From the NCBI GenBank assembly GCA_963783095.1, contig CAWAMR010000002.1, positions 1-64,000 on the forward strand: a stretch of DNA of 64,000 nucleotides, in the 5' to 3' direction. This DNA is from CAWAMR01 sp963783095 (GTDB lineage: Bacteria > Planctomycetota > Planctomycetia > Gemmatales > Gemmataceae). The notes beneath the pieces are model-generated. The model saw only the letters and a list, made by a program, of their open reading frames with translations. It was not told the origin of the DNA and searched no databases. Below, in pieces: positions 9,308 to 17,507 of this stretch; position 1 is the stretch's first letter, and each line of letters begins with the position of its first letter. The position numbers and the translations under genes were made by a program.

Positions 9308-10090
9308 ATGAAATGTGAATTAGCTGGCCAAGTTGGATTAGTCACCGGCGCAGCACGCGGCATCGGGCAGGCTATCGCCGATCGCTTCGCCGCGAATGGC
9401 TGCCGGGTCATTTATACCGATGTCGATGAAGCCGGCGTTCGGGAATCTGCGGGGAAATATCCAGGCTCCAAAGGCTTGCGCATGGATGTGACCAGCGATG
9501 CCGACATCCAGGCCGTCATGGATCAGGTGACCCGTGAGTTCGGCAGACTCGATATCCTGGTCAATAATGCTGGGGTAAACACGCTCGTTCATCGGGTGAC
9601 GCTGGAAGCTTTTCCCCGTTCGGAATGGGATCGAATTCTTAGTGTCGATTTGACTGGTCTGTATCAGGTGAGCCAGCCAGCGATTCGTTTGATGAAAACC
9701 CAGGGGTCCGGCAGAATCATCAACATCGCCTCCATTGCCGGGCTGGTCCCATTGAGGCTTCAGTGCGCTTTCACGGCGGCGAAAGCGGGGGTCGTCAATC
9801 TCACGAAAGCGATGGCTTTGGAGTTCGGTCCGCACGGAATCCTGGTCAATGCCATCGCGCCGGGTTCCACCTTGACCATCGGTACGCGCCAACTGTTCTA
9901 TGGTGAGGATGGCAAGTTCAAGGACGCGGTGCAGCGGATGCTCGATCATATACCGCTCGGCCGGCCGGGAACGACCAAGGAAATCGCGGTAGGGGCGCTA
10001 TTTCTTGCCGATCCGGAGAATAGTTACGTGAACGGCCACATCCTGACCATTGATGGCGGGTGGACAGCAGGGTATGCGCGAGATTTTTGA
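9308..10090 (+). CDS. Short-chain dehydrogenase/reductase with altered active site
   Basis: A 260-residue classical SDR fold: the NAD(P)-binding TGAARGIG at 13-20, NNAG at 86-89, and a C-terminal DGGW. Position 155, where the catalytic tyrosine of YxxxK should be, is phenylalanine (AFTAAK; codon TTC), and the usual Asn of the VNLTG motif is aspartate (SVDLTG). The serine (142) and lysine (159) are kept. It follows the E2 gene after a repeat-filled gap of 166 bases and converges on the Uma2 gene with 9 bases between. Its neighbours suggest a role in oxidation of acetoin or a related hydroxy compound, but the substitutions make ordinary catalysis doubtful. Confidence 0.88.
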   Translation: MKCELAGQVGLVTGAARGIGQAIADRFAANGCRVIYTDVDEAGVRESAGKYPGSKGLRMDVTSDADIQAVMDQVTREFGRLDILVNNAGVNTLVHRVTLEAFPRSEWDRILSVDLTGLYQVSQPAIRLMKTQGSGRIINIASIAGLVPLRLQCAFTAAKAGVVNLTKAMALEFGPHGILVNAIAPGSTLTIGTRQLFYGEDGKFKDAVQRMLDHIPLGRPGTTKEIAVGALFLADPENSYVNGHILTIDGGWTAGYARDF

Positions 10091-10099
10091 CCTGGGAGT

Positions 10100-10675
10100 C
10101 TAATGAGAGTTGGGCGGTGTTGGGAACAGGTCGCCGACAAGACAGCGGAATCCGGGAAGAACGTCTTCGCCCTGTAATTCGTCCGTTTCCACAAGTCTAC
10201 GGGCCAGGCCGTCGGGGTGATGAACCAGGACGGTCCTGTTCTCGGGGCTGACGATCCAAATGAGTCGGACTCCAGCGCGGATATACTCCCCGATTTTTTT
10301 CTCGACTTCTTCGCACAGGTCATTGGGAGAAATCACTTCCACCGCCAAGTCTGGAGCCAATTGTGCATGTCCCGATGGGATTTCCTCATTGGCAAATCGA
10401 CCGTAACGGACGAATGAGACATCCGGCTTCCGAACCAGCCGGGGATTGTGCGGAAAACACTGGTAGCTCCCATCACCGCCTTGGTTGACGTATCCGAGTT
10501 TGTGTTTCTTACAGTGGTTGGCGATCTGCAGAAACAATTCCCCCGCGACGAGACCGGCCTCGAATCCCATACCTCGCTCCACTAAATGGCCATCGACGAG
10601 TTCGTATTGGTCTCCATCCGGAAGATTCAAGAGATCCTCAGCAGTATATTCTTTCGCATCCACAACAATTGACAT
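10100..10675 (-). CDS. Uma2 family (DUF820) PD-(D/E)XK nuclease-like protein
   Basis: A 191-residue protein of the Uma2 family, which is expanded in planctomycetes and cyanobacteria. Visible family marks are YTAEDLLNLPDGDQYELVDG at the start, the acidic KPDVSFV, and DLAVEVISPND followed by KKIGEYIRAGVRLIWIV. These supply the D and ExI parts of the restriction-endonuclease-like core. Members are often called putative restriction endonucleases; the biological role is unknown. A strong GAGGAGGAG lies just upstream of the ATG at 10675. It is convergent with the SDR gene. A TATAATTCTA string on the minus strand at 10718-10727 could be its -10 element. Confidence 0.92.
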   Translation of the reverse strand: MSIVVDAKEYTAEDLLNLPDGDQYELVDGHLVERGMGFEAGLVAGELFLQIANHCKKHKLGYVNQGGDGSYQCFPHNPRLVRKPDVSFVRYGRFANEEIPSGHAQLAPDLAVEVISPNDLCEEVEKKIGEYIRAGVRLIWIVSPENRTVLVHHPDGLARRLVETDELQGEDVLPGFRCLVGDLFPTPPNSH

Positions 10676-10790
10676 GACTCCTCCTCATTGGTGTGCGCGG
10701 TTATCGATCACCCATGTATAGAATTATAACTCCTACTAATCAGAATGCGATAGTGAAGTGGTCTTCGCCGAAAGGAAAGGGTTGACTCAG

Positions 10791-11912
10791 ATGTGGCTAA
10801 CGATGGCAATGGTATCCATTGCAGTAGCAGTTTCGGCAAACCTTGCATCCGCTGCACCACCGGCCCCGCTCGTCGTCAAAGCCGAATCAGCCCCGGAATG
10901 GGATGCCAAGTTTGCCGGTAAGGACGGTTGGATTGGAGGAGATTGCGCCTATTCCGTCGTGCTTGGGCCGAAGCGCGTGCTTTGGCTGTTCGGCGATACT
11001 TTGCTGGGCACTGCCAAAGATGGCCGGCGCGCCGGGGCCAGGATGGTCAACAACACACTTGGGATTCAGACCGGGCTTGGAAAGGATGCCCGAATCGAAT
11101 TTCTCTCCGGCAAGTCAAAAGACGGCAAAGCAACGGCATTCTTCGTTCCTGAAGATGGCAAGGGCTGGTTCTGGCCGCAAGCAGCGATTCGGGTGCGCGA
11201 TAAACTATTCGTTTTTCTGCCTCATATCGAGAAAACCAGCGAGCCTGGTGCGTTCGGATTCAAACACGTCGGCCAGACGCTTGCCGTGATTCGCAATCCC
11301 AACGAGCATCCGGAAAAGTGGCAAGTGAAGTACCACAAGATCCCGTTTGTCGAATTTACTGCGAGCTGGGAAAAGTCATGGGGTTCCGCGCTGCTTATGG
11401 AAGACAAGTTGCTGTACATCTTCGGCTACGACGAGGAGCGCGGCAAAGGACTCGGTAGGCGGCAACTCACTGTCGCCCGTGTGCCGGCAGAGAAATTGGC
11501 GGACTTCAGCGCCTGGAGGTTTCGCACTTCTACAGGTTGGAGCGACAAACCTACCGATGCCGCTCCGCTTGCAAATGGCCTGGCGACCGAGTTTTCGGTA
11601 AGTCCTCTTCCGAGTGGAAAAGGGTACGTGCTCGTCTATACCGAGAACGGCCTGGGCGATCGAATCGTTGGCCGGTTCGCCGAGACACCGGAAGGTCCGT
11701 GGTCTGCTCCAGTGCTCTTGTATCAGTGCCCAGAAATGGCGAAGGATAAAGGTGTGTTTAGTTATGCGGCAAAAGCACATCCGTGGGCCGGCAACACAAC
11801 CGATCTGGTCATCAGCTATTGCGTCAATTCCTGGAAATTTGAACGGTTGTTCACGGATGATGCAATCTATCGGCCAAAATTTATCCGCGTTACACTCATG
11901 ATGGGAAAGTAA
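10791..11912 (+). CDS. Secreted DUF4185-like propeller protein
   Basis: The start at 10791 follows AGGAAAGG by about 11 bases and gives a signal peptide (LTMAMVSIAVAVSANLASAA). The mature protein of about 350 residues resembles the five-bladed beta-propeller (GH43/GH68-like, DUF4185 type) of exported planctomycete proteins: GWIGGDCAYSVVLGPKRVLW, FGDTLLG, FFVPEDGKGWFWPQ and WGSALLMEDKLLYIFGY. A carbohydrate-binding or glycoside-hydrolase-like role in the periplasm or outside the cell is an inference from fold alone; catalytic residues cannot be assigned safely. It stands alone, with 240 bases without a supported gene after it. Confidence 0.75.
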   Translation: MWLTMAMVSIAVAVSANLASAAPPAPLVVKAESAPEWDAKFAGKDGWIGGDCAYSVVLGPKRVLWLFGDTLLGTAKDGRRAGARMVNNTLGIQTGLGKDARIEFLSGKSKDGKATAFFVPEDGKGWFWPQAAIRVRDKLFVFLPHIEKTSEPGAFGFKHVGQTLAVIRNPNEHPEKWQVKYHKIPFVEFTASWEKSWGSALLMEDKLLYIFGYDEERGKGLGRRQLTVARVPAEKLADFSAWRFRTSTGWSDKPTDAAPLANGLATEFSVSPLPSGKGYVLVYTENGLGDRIVGRFAETPEGPWSAPVLLYQCPEMAKDKGVFSYAAKAHPWAGNTTDLVISYCVNSWKFERLFTDDAIYRPKFIRVTLMMGK

Positions 11913-12153
11913 AAGCGAATATCGTTCTGTTCGCAAATCGCGCCGGGCGCGAAGAATATTTCCTTTCCCCCAATAACTTCTCAACGATTGACTTTTTCGG
12001 TGTTAAGATTCAAGGAGGAACGAGTTTCTTCATGAAATCGTCAAATATGTCGCATGGACCGCAAATGAAAACGGTGGATTTCACCTACTGACATTGCATT
12101 ACGTAGGATACTTATGTATCCTATAACTATCCACCCAACGGGAATTGAAATCC

Positions 12154-12348
12154 ATGCAACCCATGCCAGTTCCACAGAATTGTTCTCTGCCATCAGTTCA
12201 GGAACCGAGAATTGTCCCGCAAAACATTTGTCCGAATTGCGGCGGCATGTTGATCGAGATCCGCAGTGATTTGCGCTGCGTGCGCTGCAATTTCTCGATG
12301 TGTCCGGGTTGTGGCGGTGATCCGGCGCTGGATGCAGATGATTCTTAA
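12154..12348 (+). CDS. Small zinc-ribbon protein
   Basis: A 64-residue protein starting at the ATG at 12154 (an in-frame TTG at 12145 is possible). It has four CxxC pairs or near pairs: CPNCGG, CVRC and CPGCGG, the layout of a zinc ribbon with an extra knuckle. The rest is proline- and glutamine-rich. It lies 64 bases before the methyltransferase gene on the same strand. Upstream (12107-12125) is a near-perfect palindrome around GGATACTTATGTATCC that could be an operator. Confidence 0.6.
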   Translation: MQPMPVPQNCSLPSVQEPRIVPQNICPNCGGMLIEIRSDLRCVRCNFSMCPGCGGDPALDADDS

Positions 12349-12412
12349 TCTTCCTGTGGGGAATTGCCTTCACCACTGATTTCATGCACCTGGTTACGAA
12401 AGGAATCACAAC

Positions 12413-13435
12413 ATGTCGGATGCGGCTTCCCCTAAATCTGTACCGCCCCAACAAGCCATTCTTCAAATGGCATCGGGTTACTGGATTTCACAGTCCCTTT
12501 ACGCCGCAACGAAATTGGGCATCGCCGACCTCGTTGCCGGCGGTGCGCGCACCTGCGAAGACCTCGCCGACATCACCAAAACCGATGCCCCATCTCTCTA
12601 TCGACTATTGCGCGCCCTGGCGAGTATTGGTGTATTCGCCGAGAATGAGCAACATGGCTTCGGGCTTACACCTCTTGCCGAATGTCTGTTGAGCAGGCCG
12701 GGAACGCAACGGTCGCTTGTCCTGATGACGGGCGAAGAGCATTATCGGGCGTGGGGAGAATTGCTTTACAGTCTGCGCACCGGGCGGCCTGCCTTCGATC
12801 ATGTCTTTGGAAAACCGATATTCAGTTACCTTTCCGAACATCCGGAGCAGGCCGCCATTTTCGATGACGCCATGACCGGAGTTCACGGCTCCGAAACACC
12901 GGCAATGCTCGATGCCTACGATTTCTCGGGTATCGGCACGCTCGTCGATATCGGCGGCGGCAATGGCACCGTCCTGAAAGCGATTCTGGAAAAGCATCCA
13001 AAATTGAAAGCGATCCTTTACGACTTGCCGCACGTAATCGACCGCGCTCGCCCCGGGTTCAAGACGGCCGGCTTGGACAGCCGATGCCAGCTCATCGGCG
13101 GCAGCTTCTTTGAATCGGTTCCGTCCGGCGGCGATGCCTACATCATGAGACACATCATCCATGATTGGAATGACGAGCAGTGCCGAACGATCCTTGGAAA
13201 TTGTCGAAAGGTCATGCAACCCAAAAGTCGATTGTTGGTGGTTGACGCTGTGATCCCGCCGGGCAATGAGCCGGGCTTCGCGAAGTTTCTCGATCTGGTG
13301 ATGCTGACCATTCCTGGAGGCAAGGAACGAACCGGGGCCGAATTTCAGTCCTTGTACCAATCCGCCGGTTTTGAATTGGTGCGTATTGTGCCGACGCGAA
13401 CGGAAGTAAGCTTTGTAGAAGGCAAGCCGATTTGA
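12413..13435 (+). CDS. SAM-dependent O-methyltransferase (methyltransferase family 2)
   Basis: A 340-residue enzyme of the O-methyltransferase (acetylserotonin/hydroxyneurosporene type) family. The N-terminal 100 residues form the winged-helix dimerisation domain (YAATKLGIADLVAGG, RLLRALASIGVF). The SAM-binding motif is VDIGGGNGTVL (about 181-191). The catalytic region RHIIHDWNDEQC holds the His-Asp pair that acts as base. AAGGA lies 7 bases before the ATG. It methylates a hydroxyl group on a small molecule; the substrate is unknown. No pigment or polyketide genes adjoin it. Confidence 0.92.
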   Translation: MSDAASPKSVPPQQAILQMASGYWISQSLYAATKLGIADLVAGGARTCEDLADITKTDAPSLYRLLRALASIGVFAENEQHGFGLTPLAECLLSRPGTQRSLVLMTGEEHYRAWGELLYSLRTGRPAFDHVFGKPIFSYLSEHPEQAAIFDDAMTGVHGSETPAMLDAYDFSGIGTLVDIGGGNGTVLKAILEKHPKLKAILYDLPHVIDRARPGFKTAGLDSRCQLIGGSFFESVPSGGDAYIMRHIIHDWNDEQCRTILGNCRKVMQPKSRLLVVDAVIPPGNEPGFAKFLDLVMLTIPGGKERTGAEFQSLYQSAGFELVRIVPTRTEVSFVEGKPI

Positions 13436-13546
13436 CAAATTGGGATGAATTTATCGGTTTTAGCAGCAAAAGGGCTTACACCGGATGGCTGGTCTCGCCT
13501 ATCATGGCGTATATAGACTTCAACCTACCTCATAGATCCCTCCAAA

Positions 13547-13723
13547 ATGTCATCTTCATGGTGGAGAATTCCGGCTCCGATCTGCGTTGGCGTCATCGCC
13601 ATGTGGATTCCCTTGTCGGTTTCCGCAATGACCGGCATTTTCTGCGGGCTGATGGCATTCGCAGGCTTGAAGGTGATTTTCGACAATCTCGCCGTCGATG
13701 AGACGTGGGATGAGGTTGAGTGA
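13547..13723 (+). CDS. Small membrane protein (58 residues)
   Basis: The frame begins MSSSWWRIPAPICVGVIA, has two hydrophobic segments (about 10-25 and 27-45, with WIPLSVSAMTGIFCGLMAF), and ends in an acidic tail (DNLAVDETWDEVE). The pattern suggests two short transmembrane helices with a cytoplasmic acidic tail. It lies alone between the methyltransferase and a low-complexity repeat. No family recognised; called on composition. Confidence 0.55.
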   Translation: MSSSWWRIPAPICVGVIAMWIPLSVSAMTGIFCGLMAFAGLKVIFDNLAVDETWDEVE

Positions 13724-13733
13724 AAAGTGGGCT

Positions 13734-13901
13734 TCGCACAAAAACTCCAAATCACAACCAACAAAATCCAAACAACCTTCAACACCCAAACAAAGAAGAA
13801 ATCTCAAAATGAGTCAGTGGAATGGTTTGGGTTTAGTCTGTTTTTGAGATTTGGGATTTGGGATTTGTTTGTATTTTGGGATTTGGAATTTGGAATTTTT
13901 T
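13734..13901. repeat. Low-complexity imperfect inverted repeat, copy 1
   Basis: The left half is rich in CAAAAACTCCAAATCACAA words and the right half in GGGATTTGGGATTTG words, so the two can pair imperfectly. A related element with the same opening words lies at 50541-50696. Both sit next to the 3' end of a minus-strand gene. Confidence 0.85.
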
Positions 13902-13941
13902 TGCAAAGCTTGAAAAGTGGGCGGGCGAAAGAGTGCGAGCC

Positions 13942-14193
13942 TCAGATGATGATATGAATGATTTGCTTCAAGTTTGCAAAGTACTGGCCGCCCCACCAGG
14001 TTGCGGCAAGATACAGCGCAAACGCAATGACGCCGTAAAATACCAGTTGCGATAGCAGTCCCGAATGACGGTAGTACTCCTCGGCGATAAAGGAGCGCTC
14101 ACAGCTCGAATTCAAACAGCCCAACTCTTGTCCGAGCATTTCGCGCCTAATGATCTGAACTTTCCGACAATGGGAGCATTTTGTAAGTGGCAT
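13942..14193 (-). CDS. Zinc-ribbon membrane protein
   Basis: The start at 14193 is set by GGGAGGTG a few bases upstream and gives an 83-residue protein. The N-terminus carries CSHCRK and, after a spacer, C..SSC, which can bind one zinc. A single transmembrane segment follows (LLSQLVFYGVIAFALYLAATWW). The C-terminus is short and hydrophobic. Together this suggests a small tail-anchored protein with its zinc ribbon in the cytoplasm. Function unknown. The 3' end abuts the low-complexity repeat at 13734-13901. Confidence 0.7.
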   Translation of the reverse strand: MPLTKCSHCRKVQIIRREMLGQELGCLNSSCERSFIAEEYYRHSGLLSQLVFYGVIAFALYLAATWWGGQYFANLKQIIHIII

Positions 14194-14486
14194 TTTCACA
14201 CCTCCCGGAAATGATGAGAGACCCGTGCCGAAGAGTCCCTTTCCATCCAGTATAATCCACAATTCTTCTGCAATTACCGATTCTTGCCTAATCTGAGCAA
14301 TCGGATTCCATTAGACAAGTTGTGCAACCGCTACAATTCGCGGATTCGATCTATTCATCTTCTCGGTTTTTTCTGACCGCTGACCACTGATCACCGACCA
14401 CTATTCGAATCGATCTGGCACAAGAGTGGCCGAGGCCATTAGAATGAGCGTAGTAAAGGATATTCCCCACTCGTCGTGAGATGATT

Positions 14487-14997
14487 ATGAAAGCATTGAT
14501 TTTGCTTGCGGATGGATTCGAGGATATGCAGTTTTTCTGCTCGTGGTTTCGCCTTCAGGAGGAAGGCATTGAGGTAACGGTGGCCGGCTCAACCGCTCAG
14601 ACCGTTACCGGCCAGCATGGTTACAAGTTTGAGCCCGACATGCCGATTCATGAACTGAGTCCTTCCGAATACGATCTTTCTTTTAATACCCGGCGGCAGC
14701 GCGCCGGAAAAGCTGCGGCAACGCGAGGAAGCGGTTGACATTACCCGGACTTTTATCCAGGATGATCGTCTGGTTGCCGTACTGGGTCACGGCCCGCAAC
14801 TCTTGATCAGTGCCGGGGCGATCGACGGCCATCTCCTGACATGCTCCCCTGCTATCCGCGACGATGTTCGGGCAGCAGGGGGAATTTATCGCGATGAGGG
14901 AGTTGTGGTGGACGGCAACCTGATTTCGTGTCGCGAGGGGGCGGACTTGCCGAACTTCTGCCGGCAAATGATCGCATGCCTGTCCGCAAAAGCGTGA
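14487..14997 (+). pseudogene. DJ-1/PfpI family protein, frameshifted and lacking its cysteine
   Basis: The first frame reads MKALILLADGFEDMQFFCSW, the usual DJ-1/PfpI opening, to SEYD near 14677. The family then expects LLIPGG, which appears in the next frame (PGGSAPEKLRQREEAVD) if one T is removed from the T-rich run at 14680-14692. That frame continues to a stop at 14997. The nucleophile elbow, normally ICHGP, reads LGHGPQLL, with glycine (GGT) replacing the catalytic cysteine. So the gene is both frameshifted and without its active residue; even if the indel is a sequencing error, a glyoxalase/deglycase/protease activity is unlikely. Confidence 0.8.
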
Positions 14998-15018
14998 ATT
15001 CGACCCCAAGCGTGCGGT

Positions 15019-15426
15019 ATGGATGAAACCCGACTGCCACCATCGATTCTTGCGAAAGCAACGCTCCGCGGCAACGAATATGCTTGGCCATTCGAATGGG
15101 TTGAGGAAGCTATTTCAGTTGCGGTGACGTTGCAACTTGTGACTCTCGGTGGCCAAGCTCAGTTTCGCCTTCCCGATGGCATTTGCGAGATGTACTGGCT
15201 CAATGCCGACGCTCCAGACCGCCGACTCGCGGAGCCTTGGTCAGAGTTCGTTTCGCGAAGTGCTCTGGTGGTACTCAGGAGGTTCGAGGAGACGGTAGCG
15301 TCCGCCGATTATGTTGCCGAGGCGCACCAATGGCCGTTTCTCCAAGAGAAAATCAAAGATGGGGTAAACACTCTGGATTACTTGTGTTTCGTACTTTACT
15401 TTCAAGCGGAACCTGGTCAAACATGA
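15019..15426 (+). CDS. Hypothetical protein
   Basis: A 135-residue soluble protein starting 21 bases after the broken DJ-1 gene. It looks like a globular alpha/beta protein (WPFEWVEEAISVAVTLQLV, FRLPDGICEMYWL) with no signal peptide or membrane segment. No family recognised. Amino-acid composition is normal for the window, so it is probably real. Confidence 0.5.
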   Translation: MDETRLPPSILAKATLRGNEYAWPFEWVEEAISVAVTLQLVTLGGQAQFRLPDGICEMYWLNADAPDRRLAEPWSEFVSRSALVVLRRFEETVASADYVAEAHQWPFLQEKIKDGVNTLDYLCFVLYFQAEPGQT

Positions 15427-15484
15427 ACAGCAGAAGGTGGAACTACGAAGGAAGAAGGCTTCGTTTGTGTTTCCGCGTTCGGGG

Positions 15485-15533
15485 CTAAAATCGCAGTTTC
15501 AATTTGCCAAGCCTCTCTACCGTCTCTGTCCAT
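15485..15533 (-). repeat. Extra copy of the aminotransferase 3' end
   Basis: This stretch matches 16179-16227, the last 48 bases of the aminotransferase gene, with several mismatches and one length difference. On the minus strand it still reads ETVERLGKLKLRF followed by a stop. The two copies are direct repeats bracketing 15534-16178. Confidence 0.85.
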
Positions 15534-15704
15534 TCGGCCATCTTGACGGATCCCATCGTTAGTCCAGGAAAGACGATTTTAGACTATGCGACAAAACTTC
15601 AAACAAAGAACGGACTAATGCCTGAAACGATCATGACCCTCGAAGATCTCTGCGAGAAGTTCTATGGCGAATCTTACCGTGCGTTCCGGAAGAAGTTGAG
15701 TTAA
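15504..15704 (+). CDS. Doubtful small ORF, probably a gene tail
   Basis: The first ten codons lie in the duplicated aminotransferase end and are not meaningful. The remainder (ILDYATKLQTKNGL, LEDLCEKFYGESYRAFRKKLS) looks like the C-terminus of a helical protein. No family recognised. It lies inside the stretch bracketed by the aminotransferase 3'-end copies and is probably a fragment. Confidence 0.25.
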   Translation: MPSLSTVSVHSAILTDPIVSPGKTILDYATKLQTKNGLMPETIMTLEDLCEKFYGESYRAFRKKLS

Positions 15705-15726
15705 GATAGGGACAGGAGTCGCGACC

Positions 15727-16164
15727 ATGAATCTACAAATGATGGAAAAATCCCCAGGGAAGGAAACCAGAGATGCACTCGTCTGCCGAATTCGGCATCG
15801 CGTTGGGCGGCGCGGACCATCGCCAACGGCTGGGGAGGTGGAAATCGAAAACATCTCAGCAAAGACGATTGAAATTGAGGTAACGATGCATCCTCTTCAA
15901 TACCTCGACTTGATCGTCAGGAATGAAGTGGGGAACATTGTTCCCACAGTACCGTATGGGAATATCTTTTCACCGCGCGGTTCGCCTGTTGTCTTCCGTC
16001 TCGTTCCCGGGGAAAAGTATACTCACAACATCTCTCTTGTCGGGACGCTACCACAAGAGCAGCAGTTGCCGGGAACATACACCGTTTGCGCCACCTACAG
16101 TTACAACGAACTGAAAGCGATTTCGGAACCGTTATCGGTCCAGATTCCAGCTCAATCGTCCTGA
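15727..16164 (+). CDS. Hypothetical protein with Ig-like/BsuPI-type domain
   Basis: A 145-residue protein. Its core (GEVEIENISAKTIEIEV, FRLVPGEKYTHNISLVG, LPGTYTVCATYSYNEL) has the alternating pattern of an immunoglobulin-like beta-sandwich as in BsuPI or CARDB-type domains. There is no signal peptide. It converges on the aminotransferase gene with 14 bases between and is the main content of the segment bracketed by the two copies of that gene's 3' end. Role unknown. Confidence 0.6.
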   Translation: MNLQMMEKSPGKETRDALVCRIRHRVGRRGPSPTAGEVEIENISAKTIEIEVTMHPLQYLDLIVRNEVGNIVPTVPYGNIFSPRGSPVVFRLVPGEKYTHNISLVGTLPQEQQLPGTYTVCATYSYNELKAISEPLSVQIPAQSS

Positions 16165-16178
16165 ATTCTCAATATCGC

Positions 16179-17408
16179 CTAAAATCGCAGTTTCAACTTG
16201 CCAAGCCTCTCGACCGTTTCCGCCATCAGCGCATCCTCTTCCGCCTCATCCTTGGCAATATACGTTGCAGAAAAACGCAGAAATGCTCCGGCATCGTCCC
16301 ACGGCACGCAGCAGACCGATTGTTCGTGGATCAGAAAGGTCGATGCTTCCTCGGCATTGACGAATGTTCGTTCGCCGGCAGCAATCGGTGCCTTCGCATA
16401 CAGGAAATAGGTTCCGCCCGGCATCTTTGCCGCAAATCCTACCTTGTTCAGCGCTGCTACCAGCTTCTTGAGCCGGCGACGATACTTTTCGCGGATCTGC
16501 TGCGGGATTTCCGGATGTCGCAAGGCCTCCGCGGCCGCCTGCTGGATCGCCATAAACTGACCGGAATCGCTATTATCCTTCACATCGGCGAAAGCCTGGA
16601 CGATCTTGGCATGGCCGCAGACCCAGCCGAGCCGCCAGCCGATCATGTTGAAGCCTTTCGACATTGAATGAACTTCGACTCCAACCTCCTTGGCTCCATC
16701 CATTTCCAGAAAACTGAACGGCTCGCCTTCATATGACAGCATGATGTGGGCGGCATCCTGAACGATCACCACCTTGTGTTCATGCGCGAAGTCAATGACT
16801 TTCTTGTAGAAATCCCTGGTCGCGATGGCACCGGTCGGGCTATTGGGGTAGTTGATGACCATCAGCTTCGCCCGAAGTTTGATCTCATAGGGAAGGCCGT
16901 CCAGGTCGGGATAGAAACCGTTCTTCTCCAACAGCGGCAACTTGTGGACTTCGCCCCCATAATAGCGCGTATGAGTGCCAGCCACCGGATAGCCGGGCAC
17001 GGTCATCAAGGTGACATCGCCGGGGTTGATGAACACCGCAGGCAACATCGCATAAGCGGGCTTCGATCCGATGGCGTGGACAATTTCCGTGACCGGATCG
17101 AGCGCGACGCCGAATTCGCGTTTCATGAACGCGGCAACGGCTTCCTTGTAAGCCTGAATACCGTTATCGGCATAGCCGCGATTTTCGACGCGATCGGCTT
17201 CCCGTTTCAGCGCTTCTCGAACGACCGGAGGTGCCATATCGTCGTTTTCGCCGATGCCGAAATCGAGCAATTTGCGCTCGGGGTGATCGACGAGCGCTTT
17301 TCTCTTGGCGCGTTTGATCTTCTCGAACTTGTAGATTTCGCTGCCCTTGCCATAACCGGCACCGCCGATTCGATCGGCGAAAAGACCTTGAAACCAAGGA
17401 TCGGTCAT
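16179..17408 (-). CDS. dapL: LL-diaminopimelate aminotransferase (class I/II)
   Basis: A 409-residue PLP-dependent class I aminotransferase. The start is preceded by AAGGA. Family marks are YGKGSEIYKFEKIKRAKR and LLDFGIGENDDMAPP near the N-terminus, NYPNSPTGA, QDAAHIMLSYEG, and the PLP lysine in VHSMSKGFNMIGWRLGW. The opening segment and length fit the DapL group. DapL converts tetrahydrodipicolinate to LL-diaminopimelate in one step for lysine and peptidoglycan synthesis. A related aminotransferase cannot be excluded, since no other lysine genes adjoin it. An extra copy of its 3' end lies at 15485-15533. Confidence 0.82.
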   Translation of the reverse strand: MTDPWFQGLFADRIGGAGYGKGSEIYKFEKIKRAKRKALVDHPERKLLDFGIGENDDMAPPVVREALKREADRVENRGYADNGIQAYKEAVAAFMKREFGVALDPVTEIVHAIGSKPAYAMLPAVFINPGDVTLMTVPGYPVAGTHTRYYGGEVHKLPLLEKNGFYPDLDGLPYEIKLRAKLMVINYPNSPTGAIATRDFYKKVIDFAHEHKVVIVQDAAHIMLSYEGEPFSFLEMDGAKEVGVEVHSMSKGFNMIGWRLGWVCGHAKIVQAFADVKDNSDSGQFMAIQQAAAEALRHPEIPQQIREKYRRRLKKLVAALNKVGFAAKMPGGTYFLYAKAPIAAGERTFVNAEEASTFLIHEQSVCCVPWDDAGAFLRFSATYIAKDEAEEDALMAETVERLGKLKLRF

Positions 17409-17507
17409 AGAAATCCTTCGGATTTGGTGTTCAGTGTTCAGTTAAGACAACTTGTTCGCGTGGTTGATTTTACTGAAAACTGAACACTGAAAACTGAAAA
17501 CTGCTCT
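17409..17507. repeat. Low-complexity ACTGAAAACTGAACACTG repeat
   Basis: The gap holds TTCAGTGTTCAGTT and, about 30 bases on, tandem words ACTGAAAACTGAACACTGAA. The two parts are complementary and can form an imperfect hairpin. A trace of the same words (ACTGAACACCGAACACT) occurs near 42793. Confidence 0.6.

Noticed and set aside
9338..9949. 203-codon minus-strand frame
   Set aside because: Antisense of the SDR gene, whose fold motifs are clear.
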